Part shown: piece by piece, positions 1-7,290 of the stretch
How the letters are laid out: every line of letters starts with the position of its first letter
How positions within the stretch are numbered: position 1 is the stretch's first letter
Notes under the pieces: model-generated
Seen by the model: only the letters and a program-made list of their open reading frames with translations
Databases searched by the model: none
What the model was told of the DNA's origin: nothing
NCBI GenBank assembly: GCA_016179925.1
Contig: JACPCG010000183.1
Span: 1-36,005 of the forward strand
DNA from: Candidatus Rokuibacteriota bacterium
Lineage (GTDB): Bacteria; Methylomirabilota; Methylomirabilia; Rokubacteriales; CSP1-6
Direction: 5' to 3'
DNA length: 36,005 bases
Position numbers and translations under genes: made by a program

Positions 1-389
1 CACGCCAGGTAGTGCGCGGTCATCCCCTGGAGCATCATCGCGGCGCCCTGCTTGGTGCTGAGCCCGGCCGGCAGCGCGACGAGCCGCGGTGCGGGCACCG
101 CGGCGTACTGCGCGTAGGCGCCGGCCACGCCCGTGTAGGCGACCTTGTCGCCGACCTTCACCTCGGTGACACCGGGGCCGACGGCGGTCACGGTTCCGCC
201 GGCCTCGAGCCCGAGCGTGAGCGGCATGTCGAGCTTGTACAGACCGCTGCGCTGGTAGACGTCGACGTAGTTGAGCCCGGCGGCGTCCACCTTGACGACG
301 GCCTCGCCCGCCTTCGGCGTGGGCTCGGGGACGTCTTCGAGTTTCATGACCTCGGGACCGCCAGGGGTGTGGATGCGAACGGCTTTCAT
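1..389 (-). CDS. Zinc-independent quinone oxidoreductase (MDR superfamily), N-terminal part
   Basis: The gene starts at an ATG at 389 and runs off the left edge, leaving 129 codons. The translation begins MKAVRIHTPGGPEVMKLEDV and continues with AGLNYVDVYQRSG, LGLEAGGTV and VGDKVAYTG, the N-terminal GroES-like fold of NADPH:quinone reductases (QOR/crotonyl-CoA-reductase-like). The structural and catalytic zinc cysteines of zinc alcohol dehydrogenases are absent from the visible part. The family reduces quinones or enoyl compounds with NADPH in the cytoplasm. The Rossmann domain lies outside the window, so substrate class cannot be judged. A GGAG motif sits about ten bases before the start, and an extended -10 box overlaps the upstream stop codon, so the gene probably has its own transcript besides read-through. 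Confidence 0.88.
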   Translation of the reverse strand, partial: MKAVRIHTPGGPEVMKLEDVPEPTPKAGEAVVKVDAAGLNYVDVYQRSGLYKLDMPLTLGLEAGGTVTAVGPGVTEVKVGDKVAYTGVAGAYAQYAAVPAPRLVALPAGLSTKQGAAMMLQGMTAHYLA

Positions 390-426
390 GGGAGCGCCTC
401 CGTGGCTGGGATTCGTGGCGGAGCGG

Positions 427-435
427 ATTATAGCA
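427..435 (-). promoter_or_regulatory. Extended -10 promoter for the quinone oxidoreductase gene
   Basis: On the minus strand the sequence TGCTATAAT (435 to 427) is a perfect extended -10 element. It contains the TAA stop of the upstream membrane-protein gene (430-428). No good -35 hexamer is visible, as is typical for extended -10 promoters. The predicted start near 420 gives a leader of about 30 bases before the ATG at 389. Confidence 0.6.
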
Positions 436-1279
436 CCGGCGTCCGCGGCCCCTCGCCCAGCCGCCCGCGGAGCCAGTGATACATCGCGAAGCACTCGAGG
501 GCGAACGGCGGGAAGCCGAGGTAGCCGAGCACGGGCATCTCGAAGAGCTTCAGGTCACCCGCGTACGGGAGGGAGTAGGTCCACTTCGTGAGCGCCCAGT
601 AGTTCCAGAACTCCCAGAGCACCCCGCACAGGAGCCCGCTCGCGAGGAGGGCCAGCACGCGCGAGGCGTCGCCCCGACGAAGGTCCGCGAGCCACGAGGG
701 GCGCCCGGCGCGCGCGTTGAGCGGCTCGAGCAGAAGCGCCCACCCGGCCCACACGAGCGGCACGAGCCACGCCGAGACGACGACGAGGGGCAGGACCACA
801 CAGACCGCGCCGGCGGCAACGAAGACGTTCAGGACCGCCGCGGGCGGCTGCCATGGGCTCACGCGTGCCCCGCGGAACACGGTCGCCCGAAGCGCCGCCG
901 CCGTGAGGAAGAGCGCGGGGAAGATCGTCGCGAACGCCCAGTCGTAGCCGACGCGGCGGAGGAAGAGGCTCGGCTCCAGGGTGTGGTACTGCCACCAGAG
1001 CCCGGCGGCGTCGGCGCCACCGCGCCAGAAGCGGGGGGCGTTGTACCACTCGAAGAGCCACCAGCCGCCGACCGACGTGAGCGCGACCAGCACGCCCTCC
1101 ACGCGGTCGGTCGTGAGGTACGAGCGGCCGGTGAGCCGCGCGACGACCGCGTCCATCAACAGGACGTAACCCGTCCAGACGACCGGCGTGAACCACTCCC
1201 CGACCAGCCGCGAGCCCGCGAACAGCGCGGCCTCGGCACCGAGGATGATGCCGAGGCCGATCCAGCCGTGGAGTCGCAC
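428..1279 (-). CDS. Polytopic membrane protein of unknown function
   Basis: This 283-residue protein has about seven or eight hydrophobic segments, including WIGLGIILGAEAALFAG near the start, FATIFPALFLTAAALR and the long stretch VFVAAGAVCVVLPLVVVSAW. It is rich in tryptophan, and WWLFEWYNAPRFW and LLCGVLWEFWNYWALTKW contain W-E-W/F-N-Y motifs repeated in the two halves, which suggests an internal duplication. I do not recognise the family and assign no reaction. The GTG start at 1279 shares one base with the TAG stop of the thioredoxin-fold gene (TAGTG), so translation of the two is probably coupled. It ends inside the promoter of the next gene. Confidence 0.75.
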   Translation of the reverse strand: MRLHGWIGLGIILGAEAALFAGSRLVGEWFTPVVWTGYVLLMDAVVARLTGRSYLTTDRVEGVLVALTSVGGWWLFEWYNAPRFWRGGADAAGLWWQYHTLEPSLFLRRVGYDWAFATIFPALFLTAAALRATVFRGARVSPWQPPAAVLNVFVAAGAVCVVLPLVVVSAWLVPLVWAGWALLLEPLNARAGRPSWLADLRRGDASRVLALLASGLLCGVLWEFWNYWALTKWTYSLPYAGDLKLFEMPVLGYLGFPPFALECFAMYHWLRGRLGEGPRTPVL

Positions 1280-1782
1280 TAGACCCTGAGGAGCGAGCGG
1301 ATCTCCTTGACGACGCCCTCGCGCCAGTCCAGGTACCGCTCGGCGCGCAGCGCCCGGCGCGTCTCGAGCATCTTCTTCTCCATCTCCTCGGTCTGGGCGG
1401 GCGGCCGCTCGATGAACCGCGCCACCTCATTCATGCGCTCGTCGAAGAACACGAAGACGGGGATCGAGCGGAACAGGCCCTGGTTCAGGTACTGGTCCAT
1501 GAGGTCCGGGTTCTTGTCGCGGAGGAAGATCCGCATCTCGATGTTCGGGTTCCCCTCGACCATCCCGGCGAGCACCGGGACGTTGTAAAGGGCGTCGCCG
1601 CACCAGTCCTCGGTGATGACGAGCACCTTGAGCTTCGTGCCGAGCCGGTCGAGCGCGGCGCGGTCCTCGGGCTTCACCTTGATCTCGTTGAGGAACTGGA
1701 CGAACTTCTCCTTGTTCGTCCCCATCTGGTCCAGGTACTGCTGGAGCGTCATCCCCTGCGCGAACCGCTCGTTCGTGACCAT
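1279..1782 (-). CDS. Thioredoxin-family protein with a single active-site cysteine
   Basis: The 167-residue product lacks a signal peptide and is probably cytoplasmic. The thioredoxin fold is seen in KVLVITEDWCGDALYNVPVL, where W60-C61-G62-D63-A64 stands in place of the usual WCxxC, and in the cis-proline strand RSIPVFVFFD. This layout matches the Thioredoxin_9 group. Only the N-terminal cysteine is kept, so a monothiol, glutaredoxin-like or binding role is more likely than dithiol exchange; that is inference. The ATG at 1782 follows a strong GGGAGGAG ribosome site. It is the second-last gene of the peptidase/exporter run, with an 18-base gap after the secreted-protein gene. Confidence 0.82.
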   Translation of the reverse strand: MVTNERFAQGMTLQQYLDQMGTNKEKFVQFLNEIKVKPEDRAALDRLGTKLKVLVITEDWCGDALYNVPVLAGMVEGNPNIEMRIFLRDKNPDLMDQYLNQGLFRSIPVFVFFDERMNEVARFIERPPAQTEEMEKKMLETRRALRAERYLDWREGVVKEIRSLLRV

Positions 1783-1800
1783 GGTCCAGGCTCCTCCCTG

Positions 1801-2382
1801 TCAGCGCATCGTGGAGAGATCGATCGTGAACCGGCTGACGTCACGGCCGTCGGCGTCGCGGACGACCAGCAGCACGCGCGACTTCCCCGTGAGATCCCGG
1901 ATCGGAAAGCCGTAGAGGCAACGCGCGAGGTAGCCGCCACGCTCCTGGCGCGCGGCGGTGCGCTCGTTCTGCACGAAGGCCGGCTCGATCTCGCGGTCGC
2001 GCAGGACCAGCCGGGGCGCGAGGAAGCGGGCGAAGTCCTCGCGCGGCCCGCGCAGCTCCGCCCAGACCAGCAGGCGGCCCTGCTGCTCGCGCAGCAGCCG
2101 GTCCGGCTCGTCGGGCTTCATCTTCTCGTTCCTGAACGCCGCGTGCCGCGCGGCGAGGACCAGCCGGTGGAAGGGCGTGATCACCGTCACGCTGTCGCCC
2201 GACGCGTTCGCCACGCGCCACTCGGCGTCGAACGTCTCGACGGTGACCGAGCGCCGGCCGACGCGGAGCGCGTCGGCCTGCTCGCTCTGCGTCAGGGCGA
2301 ACGAGGCGGCGGGCGCCGGGGCCGCCCACACGAGCAGCGCGGCCGCGAGGAGCGCCCGGACCGCCGGGCTGCCGGATGTCAC
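1801..2382 (-). CDS. Secreted protein of unknown function
   Basis: The GTG start at 2382 overlaps the TGA of the M16-like gene by four bases (GTGA), which fixes the start. The 193-residue product begins MTSGSPAVRALLAAALLVWA and ends its leader at APAPAAS, a clear Sec signal peptide. There is no lipobox cysteine, so it should be a soluble periplasmic protein. The mature part is mainly beta-strand-like (VTVETFDAEWRVANASGDSV, RLVLAARHAAF) and ends DVSRFTIDLSTMR; a lone cysteine occurs in ARCLYGFP. No family is recognised. Tight coupling to the M16 protein suggests it works in the periplasm with the peptidase/exporter set. Confidence 0.72.
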   Translation of the reverse strand: MTSGSPAVRALLAAALLVWAAPAPAASFALTQSEQADALRVGRRSVTVETFDAEWRVANASGDSVTVITPFHRLVLAARHAAFRNEKMKPDEPDRLLREQQGRLLVWAELRGPREDFARFLAPRLVLRDREIEPAFVQNERTAARQERGGYLARCLYGFPIRDLTGKSRVLLVVRDADGRDVSRFTIDLSTMR

Positions 2383-3674
2383 GGCGCCTTGCCGACCACG
2401 ACGCGGTTGAACGCGTCGGGGTCGAAGTACTTCGGCGCCACGCGCAGGACGTCCTGCGCCGTCACCCGCCCCACGCGCTCCTTGTACCGGTCGGCGTAGT
2501 CGAGCCCGAGCCCCAGCTCCTCGATGGCGCCGACGAAATCCGCGACCTTCCCGGAGGTGTCGAGGCGGAGCGGAAAGCTCCCGATCAGGTAGGACTTCGC
2601 GAGTGACAGCTCGGCGTCCGTCACGGGCGCGCGCGTCATGCGCAGGAGCTCCTCCCGGACGATCGCCTTGACCCGGGGGACCTCCGCCGTCCGCGTCTGG
2701 GCGCTCACGATGAACGCGGAGCCATACTTGGACGGCGAGACGTAGCTGTACACGGTGTAGGCGAGCCCGCCTTCCTCGCGCACGCGCGCGTAGAGGCGGG
2801 AGGCCGACCCGCCGCCCAGCACGTACGAGGCGACGACCAGCGGGAAGTAGTCGGGATTCGTCTGGCGGACCGCCTGGCGCCCGAGCATGATCGTGGACTG
2901 CGTCAGGTCCCGCGCGACCGCTTCCTCGCGCGGCGGCGGGCCCGGCGCAGCCTCGGGCACCCGCGCGGGCGCGCCCGCGGGCCGGGGCCACGCGCCGAAG
3001 CGCGCCAGGACCTCGCGGCGCGCCTCAGCGACCGTGACCGCGCCGACCACCGCGACGATCGCCGCGTCGGGCCGGACGTGCTCGCGGTGGAACTTGACGA
3101 CGTCGTCGCGCGTGAGCCGGGCCACGGACTCGCGCGTCCCCTCGACCGGCGTCCCGTACGGGTGGTTCGGGAACACGAGCCGCGCGAGCGCGCGCGCCGC
3201 GACCGTCGGCGGATCCTCGTCGGCGCGCTTGATCGAGGCCTGGATCTCGGCGAGCTTGCGCTGGACCTCGGCCTCGGGGAACGTCGGCGAGAGAACCACT
3301 TCGGACAGCAGGTCGAGGCCGAGCGCCAGGTCCTTCTTGAGCACCCGGAGGGAGGCGGCGAGGCTGTCGCGGCTCGCCCCGGCCTCGAGGCTCCCGCCCA
3401 CGAACTCGATCGCCGAGTCGAGCTCGGGTCCCGTGCGCTTCACGGTCCCCCGCGTGAGCAGGGCCCCGGTGAGATTCGCCAACCCGGCGCGGTCGTGCGG
3501 GTCCAACACCGCGCCCGCGCGGATCAGCACGCGCACGGCGACGATCGGCACCGCCGGCCGCTCGGCCACGAGGAGCACGATGCCGTTCGGCAGGACCTCG
3601 CGGTGCGCGAGCGGCGCCGCGGCGACCGGCGTCGCGCCCAGCAGAAACAGGAGGAGCACGATCGCCCAAACCAT
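2379..3674 (-). CDS. M16-family peptidase-like protein lacking the zinc site
   Basis: The chosen ATG at 3674 starts MVWAIVLLLFLLGATPVAAA, a signal peptide; the upstream in-frame extension is low-complexity sequence inside a palindrome. The 431-residue product has the two-domain M16 fold: VLPNGIVLLVAERPAVPIVA at the start, and a C-terminal half with GGGSASRLYARVREEGGLAY. Where active members have HxxEH this protein reads GLANLTGALLTRGT (residues 64-77), with Asn, Gly and Ala at the three ligand positions. Such members normally act as the non-catalytic half of a heterodimer that shapes the chamber and holds substrate. The likely active partner is the M16 protein at 7291-8598, at the other end of the same gene run. 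Confidence 0.9.
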   Translation of the reverse strand: MVWAIVLLLFLLGATPVAAAPLAHREVLPNGIVLLVAERPAVPIVAVRVLIRAGAVLDPHDRAGLANLTGALLTRGTVKRTGPELDSAIEFVGGSLEAGASRDSLAASLRVLKKDLALGLDLLSEVVLSPTFPEAEVQRKLAEIQASIKRADEDPPTVAARALARLVFPNHPYGTPVEGTRESVARLTRDDVVKFHREHVRPDAAIVAVVGAVTVAEARREVLARFGAWPRPAGAPARVPEAAPGPPPREEAVARDLTQSTIMLGRQAVRQTNPDYFPLVVASYVLGGGSASRLYARVREEGGLAYTVYSYVSPSKYGSAFIVSAQTRTAEVPRVKAIVREELLRMTRAPVTDAELSLAKSYLIGSFPLRLDTSGKVADFVGAIEELGLGLDYADRYKERVGRVTAQDVLRVAPKYFDPDAFNRVVVGKAP

Positions 3675-3684
3675 GGCGGTCCAG

Positions 3685-3893
3685 CCCGGACTATTCGTGA
3701 ACGAGGATACCGGGGTCGGACGGGTGGCGCGGCGGGCTGTGCCCGTGCGGCCGGCGCCGTGGGCCCCCCGAGTCCCGTCCGCAGCTCGGAGAGCTGCGCT
3801 CGGGCGCGTGGGTGACGGAGCTGGCCGCGCGGGCACAGCCCGCGGCGCTTCCCGTCCGCCTCGCGCGTGGTCGTTCATGAAGAGTCCAGGCTC
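3685..3893. repeat. 209-bp imperfect palindrome filling an intergenic gap
   Basis: The left arm (from 3685) and right arm (to 3893) are gapless imperfect reverse complements about the centre 3789. The middle is a perfect 7-bp stem (GCAGCTC / GAGCTGC, 3781-3797). Well-matched blocks include about 22 bases at the outer ends and about 35 bases around GGGCTGTGCCC (left) and GGGCACAGCCC (right). It starts 11 bases upstream of the M16-like ATG and ends within the permease TGA, so it fills the whole gap. No transposase, direct target repeat or credible small gene was seen. It could be a mobile palindromic element or a strong RNA hairpin within the operon. Confidence 0.8.
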
Positions 3894-5016
3894 AGTCTAG
3901 CTGCTTGCGGAATCTGAGAATCGACAACGTGAAGACGACCGCGCCGAAGACGACGAGCGGCAGCAGGTTGGGCCACAGATACTCGATGCCGATCCCCTTG
4001 AGCACGATGCCCCGCACCACCCGCAGATAGTACGTCAGCGGAATGACGTGCGCGAGGTACTGCGCGCCCAGCGGCATCCCCTCGATCGGGAACAGCAAGC
4101 CGGAGAGATAGATGGACGGCAGGAACGTCATGAACGAGAGCTGCATCGCCTGGGGCACCGTCCGCGAGGCGGCCGAGACGAAGATGCCGATGCCGAGGGT
4201 GCCCCACATGAACACCGCGGAGAGCCCGTACAGCAGCGGGAGGCTGCCGCGGATCGGCACGTCGAACACGAAGTGCGCGACGAGGAGCGCCATCGTCATC
4301 TGCCCGTACGCCACGAGCAGGTTCGGGATGATCTTGCCGAGCAGCAGCTCCCAGCGCCGGATCGGGCTCACGATGAGCGCCTCGAGCGTTCCCCGTTCCC
4401 GCTCGCGGACGATCGCGATCGCCATCACGCTGACCGTCGTCTGCATCAGCAGGGCGCCGATCAGGCCCGGGACGATGAAGACCGCGGACACGAGATCGGG
4501 GTTGTACCAGGCGCGCACCCGGAAGTCGAGCGGCGGCGCGTCCTTCTTGAGCACGACGCCCTCGGTCGTCTGGGCCAGCAGCTGGAGCGAGCGGTCGGCG
4601 GCCAGCGAGGAGGCCGCGTTCATCGCCGAGGTGGCCACCATCGGGTCGGAGGCGTCCACGATCACCTGCACCTGGGCCCGGCCGCGCACGAGCTGGCGAG
4701 CGTAGTCGGGCGGGATCACGACGCCGACCTTGGCCGTCCCGTCGTCGATCATGCGCGTGAGCTCCCGCGTGCTCCGCGCCCAGTGGCGGACGTCGAAGTA
4801 CTGGCTGTTCTCGAGCGCCTCGAGGAGCGTCCGCGCCTCGACGCTCCCCGACTGCTCGAAGACGGCCGTCGGCACGTGCTTGACGTCGGTGTTGATCGCC
4901 CAGCCGAAGATGAAGAGCATCGCGACCGGCACGAAGAGCATGAGCGTCAACGCCAGGCGGTCGCGCCAGAGCTGGAGAAACTCCTTGGCGATGATCCCGT
5001 GGAGCCGGCTGCCCAC
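3892..5016 (-). CDS. ABC-2 type transporter permease
   Basis: This 374-residue inner-membrane protein begins at a GTG at 5016, five bases after the ATPase stop begins, with GAGG upstream. Its architecture is that of YhhJ/YbhS/YbhR-type permeases: one N-terminal membrane helix (LALTLMLFVPVAMLFIFGWA), a large extracytoplasmic loop of about 150 residues, and five more helices in the C-terminal half. The cytoplasmic RERERGTLEALIVSPIRRWELLLGK coupling segment is typical of the ABC2_membrane_3 family. With the adjacent ATPase and HlyD adaptor it should form an efflux or export system. Only one permease gene is present, so the channel is presumably a homodimer. Confidence 0.92.
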   Translation of the reverse strand: MGSRLHGIIAKEFLQLWRDRLALTLMLFVPVAMLFIFGWAINTDVKHVPTAVFEQSGSVEARTLLEALENSQYFDVRHWARSTRELTRMIDDGTAKVGVVIPPDYARQLVRGRAQVQVIVDASDPMVATSAMNAASSLAADRSLQLLAQTTEGVVLKKDAPPLDFRVRAWYNPDLVSAVFIVPGLIGALLMQTTVSVMAIAIVRERERGTLEALIVSPIRRWELLLGKIIPNLLVAYGQMTMALLVAHFVFDVPIRGSLPLLYGLSAVFMWGTLGIGIFVSAASRTVPQAMQLSFMTFLPSIYLSGLLFPIEGMPLGAQYLAHVIPLTYYLRVVRGIVLKGIGIEYLWPNLLPLVVFGAVVFTLSILRFRKQLD

Positions 5017-5020
5017 GGCC

Positions 5021-6043
5021 TCAGCGCTCCGCGGCGCCGAGCGCCCGGAGCTGCTCGCGCACCCGCGACTTCCGCTCGCGGTCCACGAACGAGACGAACA
5101 GGTCCTCGACGCTGGGCTCGACCTCGCCGACCCAGTCCAGGGCCACGCCGCGCGCGGCGAGGAACTCCCGGACGGCGGCGACATCGGGCCCGCCCGGCGC
5201 GAGGATGAGCCGCACGCGGGCGCCGGCGCGCACGACCTCCTCGACCGCGTCCCAGTCGGCGAGCGCGGCGCTGGCGGCGCGCGGGTCCTCGGCGGCGAGC
5301 TCGATCACCGGCCGGGCGAAGGTCTCCGCCTTGATCCGCGCCGGAGAGCCGTGGGCGATCAGCTTCCCCTGGTAGATGAAGCCGAGCGTGTCGCAGAGCT
5401 CGGCCTCATCCATGTAGTGGGTCGTCACCACGATCGTCGTGCCCTCGTCGGCGAGGTGCCGGACGAGCGCCCAAAACGTGCGGCGCGAGACCGGATCGAC
5501 CCCCGCGGTCGGCTCGTCGAGGAAGAGCAGCCGCGGCCCGTGGACCAGCGCGCACGTAAGCGCGAGCCGCTGGCGGTAGCCGCCCGACAGCTGGCCGGCG
5601 AGCTGGCGCTCCCGCCCGCCGAGGTCGCCGAGGCGCAGCATCCGCTGGATGCGCGGCGCGCGCTCGGCGCGCGGGACCATGTAGACGCGCGCGTAGAAGG
5701 TGAGGTTCTCCTCCACCGTGAGGTCGTCGTAGAGCGAGAACCGCTGCGACATGTAGCCGATGACCGACTTCACGCGCTCGGGGTCGCGGCGGAGGTCGAT
5801 GTCGAGCACGCGCCCCTGCCCGTCGGTCGGTTCGAGGATGCCGCACAGCATGCGGAGCGTGGTGGACTTGCCCGCGCCGTTCGGGCCGAGGAAGCCGTAC
5901 AGCTCGCCGCGGCGGACGTGGAGGTCGAGGTGGTCGACGGCGACGACCTTGCCGAAGCGCTTCGTGAGCCCGCGCGTGACGACCGCGTCCTGATCGTCCG
6001 TCACGGTCACCGCGGGGGTGCGGGGGATGCCTGCCTCGACCAC
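5021..6043 (-). CDS. ABC transporter ATP-binding protein (export type)
   Basis: The 340-residue protein carries Walker A GPNGAGKST (residues 53-61), a Q-loop in YMSQRFSLYDDLTVEENL, the signature LSGGYRQRLAL, Walker B LLFLDEPTAGVDP and the switch histidine in VVTTHYMDEAE. The C-terminal hundred residues form the extra domain seen in drug- and polysaccharide-export ATPases (YbhF/CcmA-like). It energises the permease encoded just downstream. The start is uncertain: the GTG at 6043 lies inside the spacer of an inverted repeat whose left arm encodes residues 3-13, while GTG codons at 6010 or 6004 would give a protein starting just before the conserved domain. Confidence 0.93.
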   Translation of the reverse strand: MVEAGIPRTPAVTVTDDQDAVVTRGLTKRFGKVVAVDHLDLHVRRGELYGFLGPNGAGKSTTLRMLCGILEPTDGQGRVLDIDLRRDPERVKSVIGYMSQRFSLYDDLTVEENLTFYARVYMVPRAERAPRIQRMLRLGDLGGRERQLAGQLSGGYRQRLALTCALVHGPRLLFLDEPTAGVDPVSRRTFWALVRHLADEGTTIVVTTHYMDEAELCDTLGFIYQGKLIAHGSPARIKAETFARPVIELAAEDPRAASAALADWDAVEEVVRAGARVRLILAPGGPDVAAVREFLAARGVALDWVGEVEPSVEDLFVSFVDRERKSRVREQLRALGAAER

Positions 6044-6146
6044 GCTAGCACTCGCTACGAGCGTTCAAGACCGACCGGTGGCCGGCGAAGCGACGCCCAG
6101 AAGCCACGGGTCTCGGCAGGCATCCCCCGCACCCCCGCGGTGACCG
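6004..6146. repeat. Inverted repeat with perfect 32-bp arms between adaptor and ATPase genes
   Basis: Bases 6004-6035 and 6115-6146 are exact reverse complements (32 of 32) separated by 79 bases, centred at 6075. The right arm ends one base before the TAG stop of the HlyD gene (6147-6149); the left arm covers the first codons of the ATPase gene. The arms contain the block CCGCGGGGGTGCGGGGGATG on the plus strand. In RNA this would be a very stable stem closing over the ATPase translation start. It may be an insertion of a palindromic element or an attenuator. Confidence 0.85.
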
Positions 6147-7289
6147 CTACGGGCGGAGCTGGGCATCGGCCGGCAGGCCGGGCTTCAACACGCCCTCGGC
6201 ATAGTGGACCGCGATCTTCACCCGGAACACCAGGGTCACGCGCTCTTTCTTGGTCTGCACGTTCTTCGGAGTGAATTCCGCCTCCGAGGCGATCTCGCTG
6301 ATCGCGCCCGCGAAGGTCCGGCCCGGGAACGCGTCCACCGTGATCACGGCCTGCTGGCCGATCCGGATCCGGCCGACCTCGGTCTCCGACACGTAGGCGC
6401 GGAGCCACATGTCTTGAGGATCCATGAGCGTGAGGATCGAGACGCCCGGGTTCGCCATCTCGCCGACCTCGAGGTTCTTCCTCAGGACGAGCCCGGTGAT
6501 CGGCGAGCGGATACGCATCTCGCCCAGCCGGACCTGCCCGAGGGCCAGCGCCGCGCGGGTCTCGGCCACCTGGGCGCGCGCGGCCGCGACCGCGTCGGGC
6601 CGCGGCCCCGCGCGCAGGAGCCTCACGCGCTCCTGCGCCGCCCGCAGCTCCGCCCGCGCCGCGTCGATCTCGTCCTTCCGCGCGCCGGCCTCGAGCAGCG
6701 CGAGCCGCTCGCGGGCGCTCGCCTCGTTCGCCGCGGCCACGTCGTAGGCGTTGCGCGCGCGGTCCACCTCCTGGAAGGCGACCAGATCCCGCGCGTAGAG
6801 CTCGCGCGTCCGCGCGAGCTCGCGCTCGCTCCACTCGCGCACGGCCGTCGCGTTCCGGACCGCCGCGCGCGCCTGCTCGATCTCCTGCTGCCGCGAGCCG
6901 GCGAGGAGGTCGTCGAGCTGCGCCCGGGCGCGGGCCGCCCGCGCCTCGGCCTCCTCGATCTCTTCCCGGCGCGCGCCCGCCTGGAGATCCCTGAGCTGCG
7001 CCTCGGCGGTCCGGACCGCCGCTTCCGCGCGCCGGACCTCGGCGGCGAGCTCCTCGTCCCCCAGGTGCACGAGCAGCTGGCCGCGCTCGACCGGCTGCCC
7101 CTCGCGCACGGTGCGCTCGACGATGCGTCCGGCGATCTTGGCGCTCACCTCCACCTGGAGCGCTTCGATGGTGCCCGTCACGCCGACGGTCCGGTCGTGG
7201 CCGTTGAGGCGGCGCACGGTCCAGGTGGCGGCGAGCCCCGCGAGGAGCACCAGCGCCGCCGTCGCGGCGAGCTTGAGAGGCCGGCTCAT
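6147..7289 (-). CDS. HlyD/membrane-fusion-type periplasmic adaptor
   Basis: The 380-residue product has an N-terminal membrane anchor (LKLAATAALVLLAGLAATWTV), a lipoyl-like half (VSAKIAGRIVERTVREGQPV, then LLVHLGD), a long helical hairpin, and the matching second half MRIRSPITGLVLRKNLEVGEM followed by a beta-barrel. The hairpin contains a repeated unit of the form LRDLQAGARREEIEEAEARA / LDDLLAGSRQQEIEQARAAV / LALLEAGARKDEIDAARAEL, a strong coiled-coil repeat typical of YbhG-type adaptors. It should bridge the ABC exporter to the periplasm or an outer-membrane partner, which is not encoded here. ATG start at 7289, one base after the stop of the active M16 gene. Confidence 0.93.
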   Translation of the reverse strand: MSRPLKLAATAALVLLAGLAATWTVRRLNGHDRTVGVTGTIEALQVEVSAKIAGRIVERTVREGQPVERGQLLVHLGDEELAAEVRRAEAAVRTAEAQLRDLQAGARREEIEEAEARAARARAQLDDLLAGSRQQEIEQARAAVRNATAVREWSERELARTRELYARDLVAFQEVDRARNAYDVAAANEASARERLALLEAGARKDEIDAARAELRAAQERVRLLRAGPRPDAVAAARAQVAETRAALALGQVRLGEMRIRSPITGLVLRKNLEVGEMANPGVSILTLMDPQDMWLRAYVSETEVGRIRIGQQAVITVDAFPGRTFAGAISEIASEAEFTPKNVQTKKERVTLVFRVKIAVHYAEGVLKPGLPADAQLRP

Positions 7290-7290
7290 C

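Noticed and set aside
3675-3878. N-terminal extension of the zinc-less M16 protein to an upstream start.
   Set aside because: The extension lies within the palindrome, is low-complexity, and would bury the clear signal peptide that starts at 3674.
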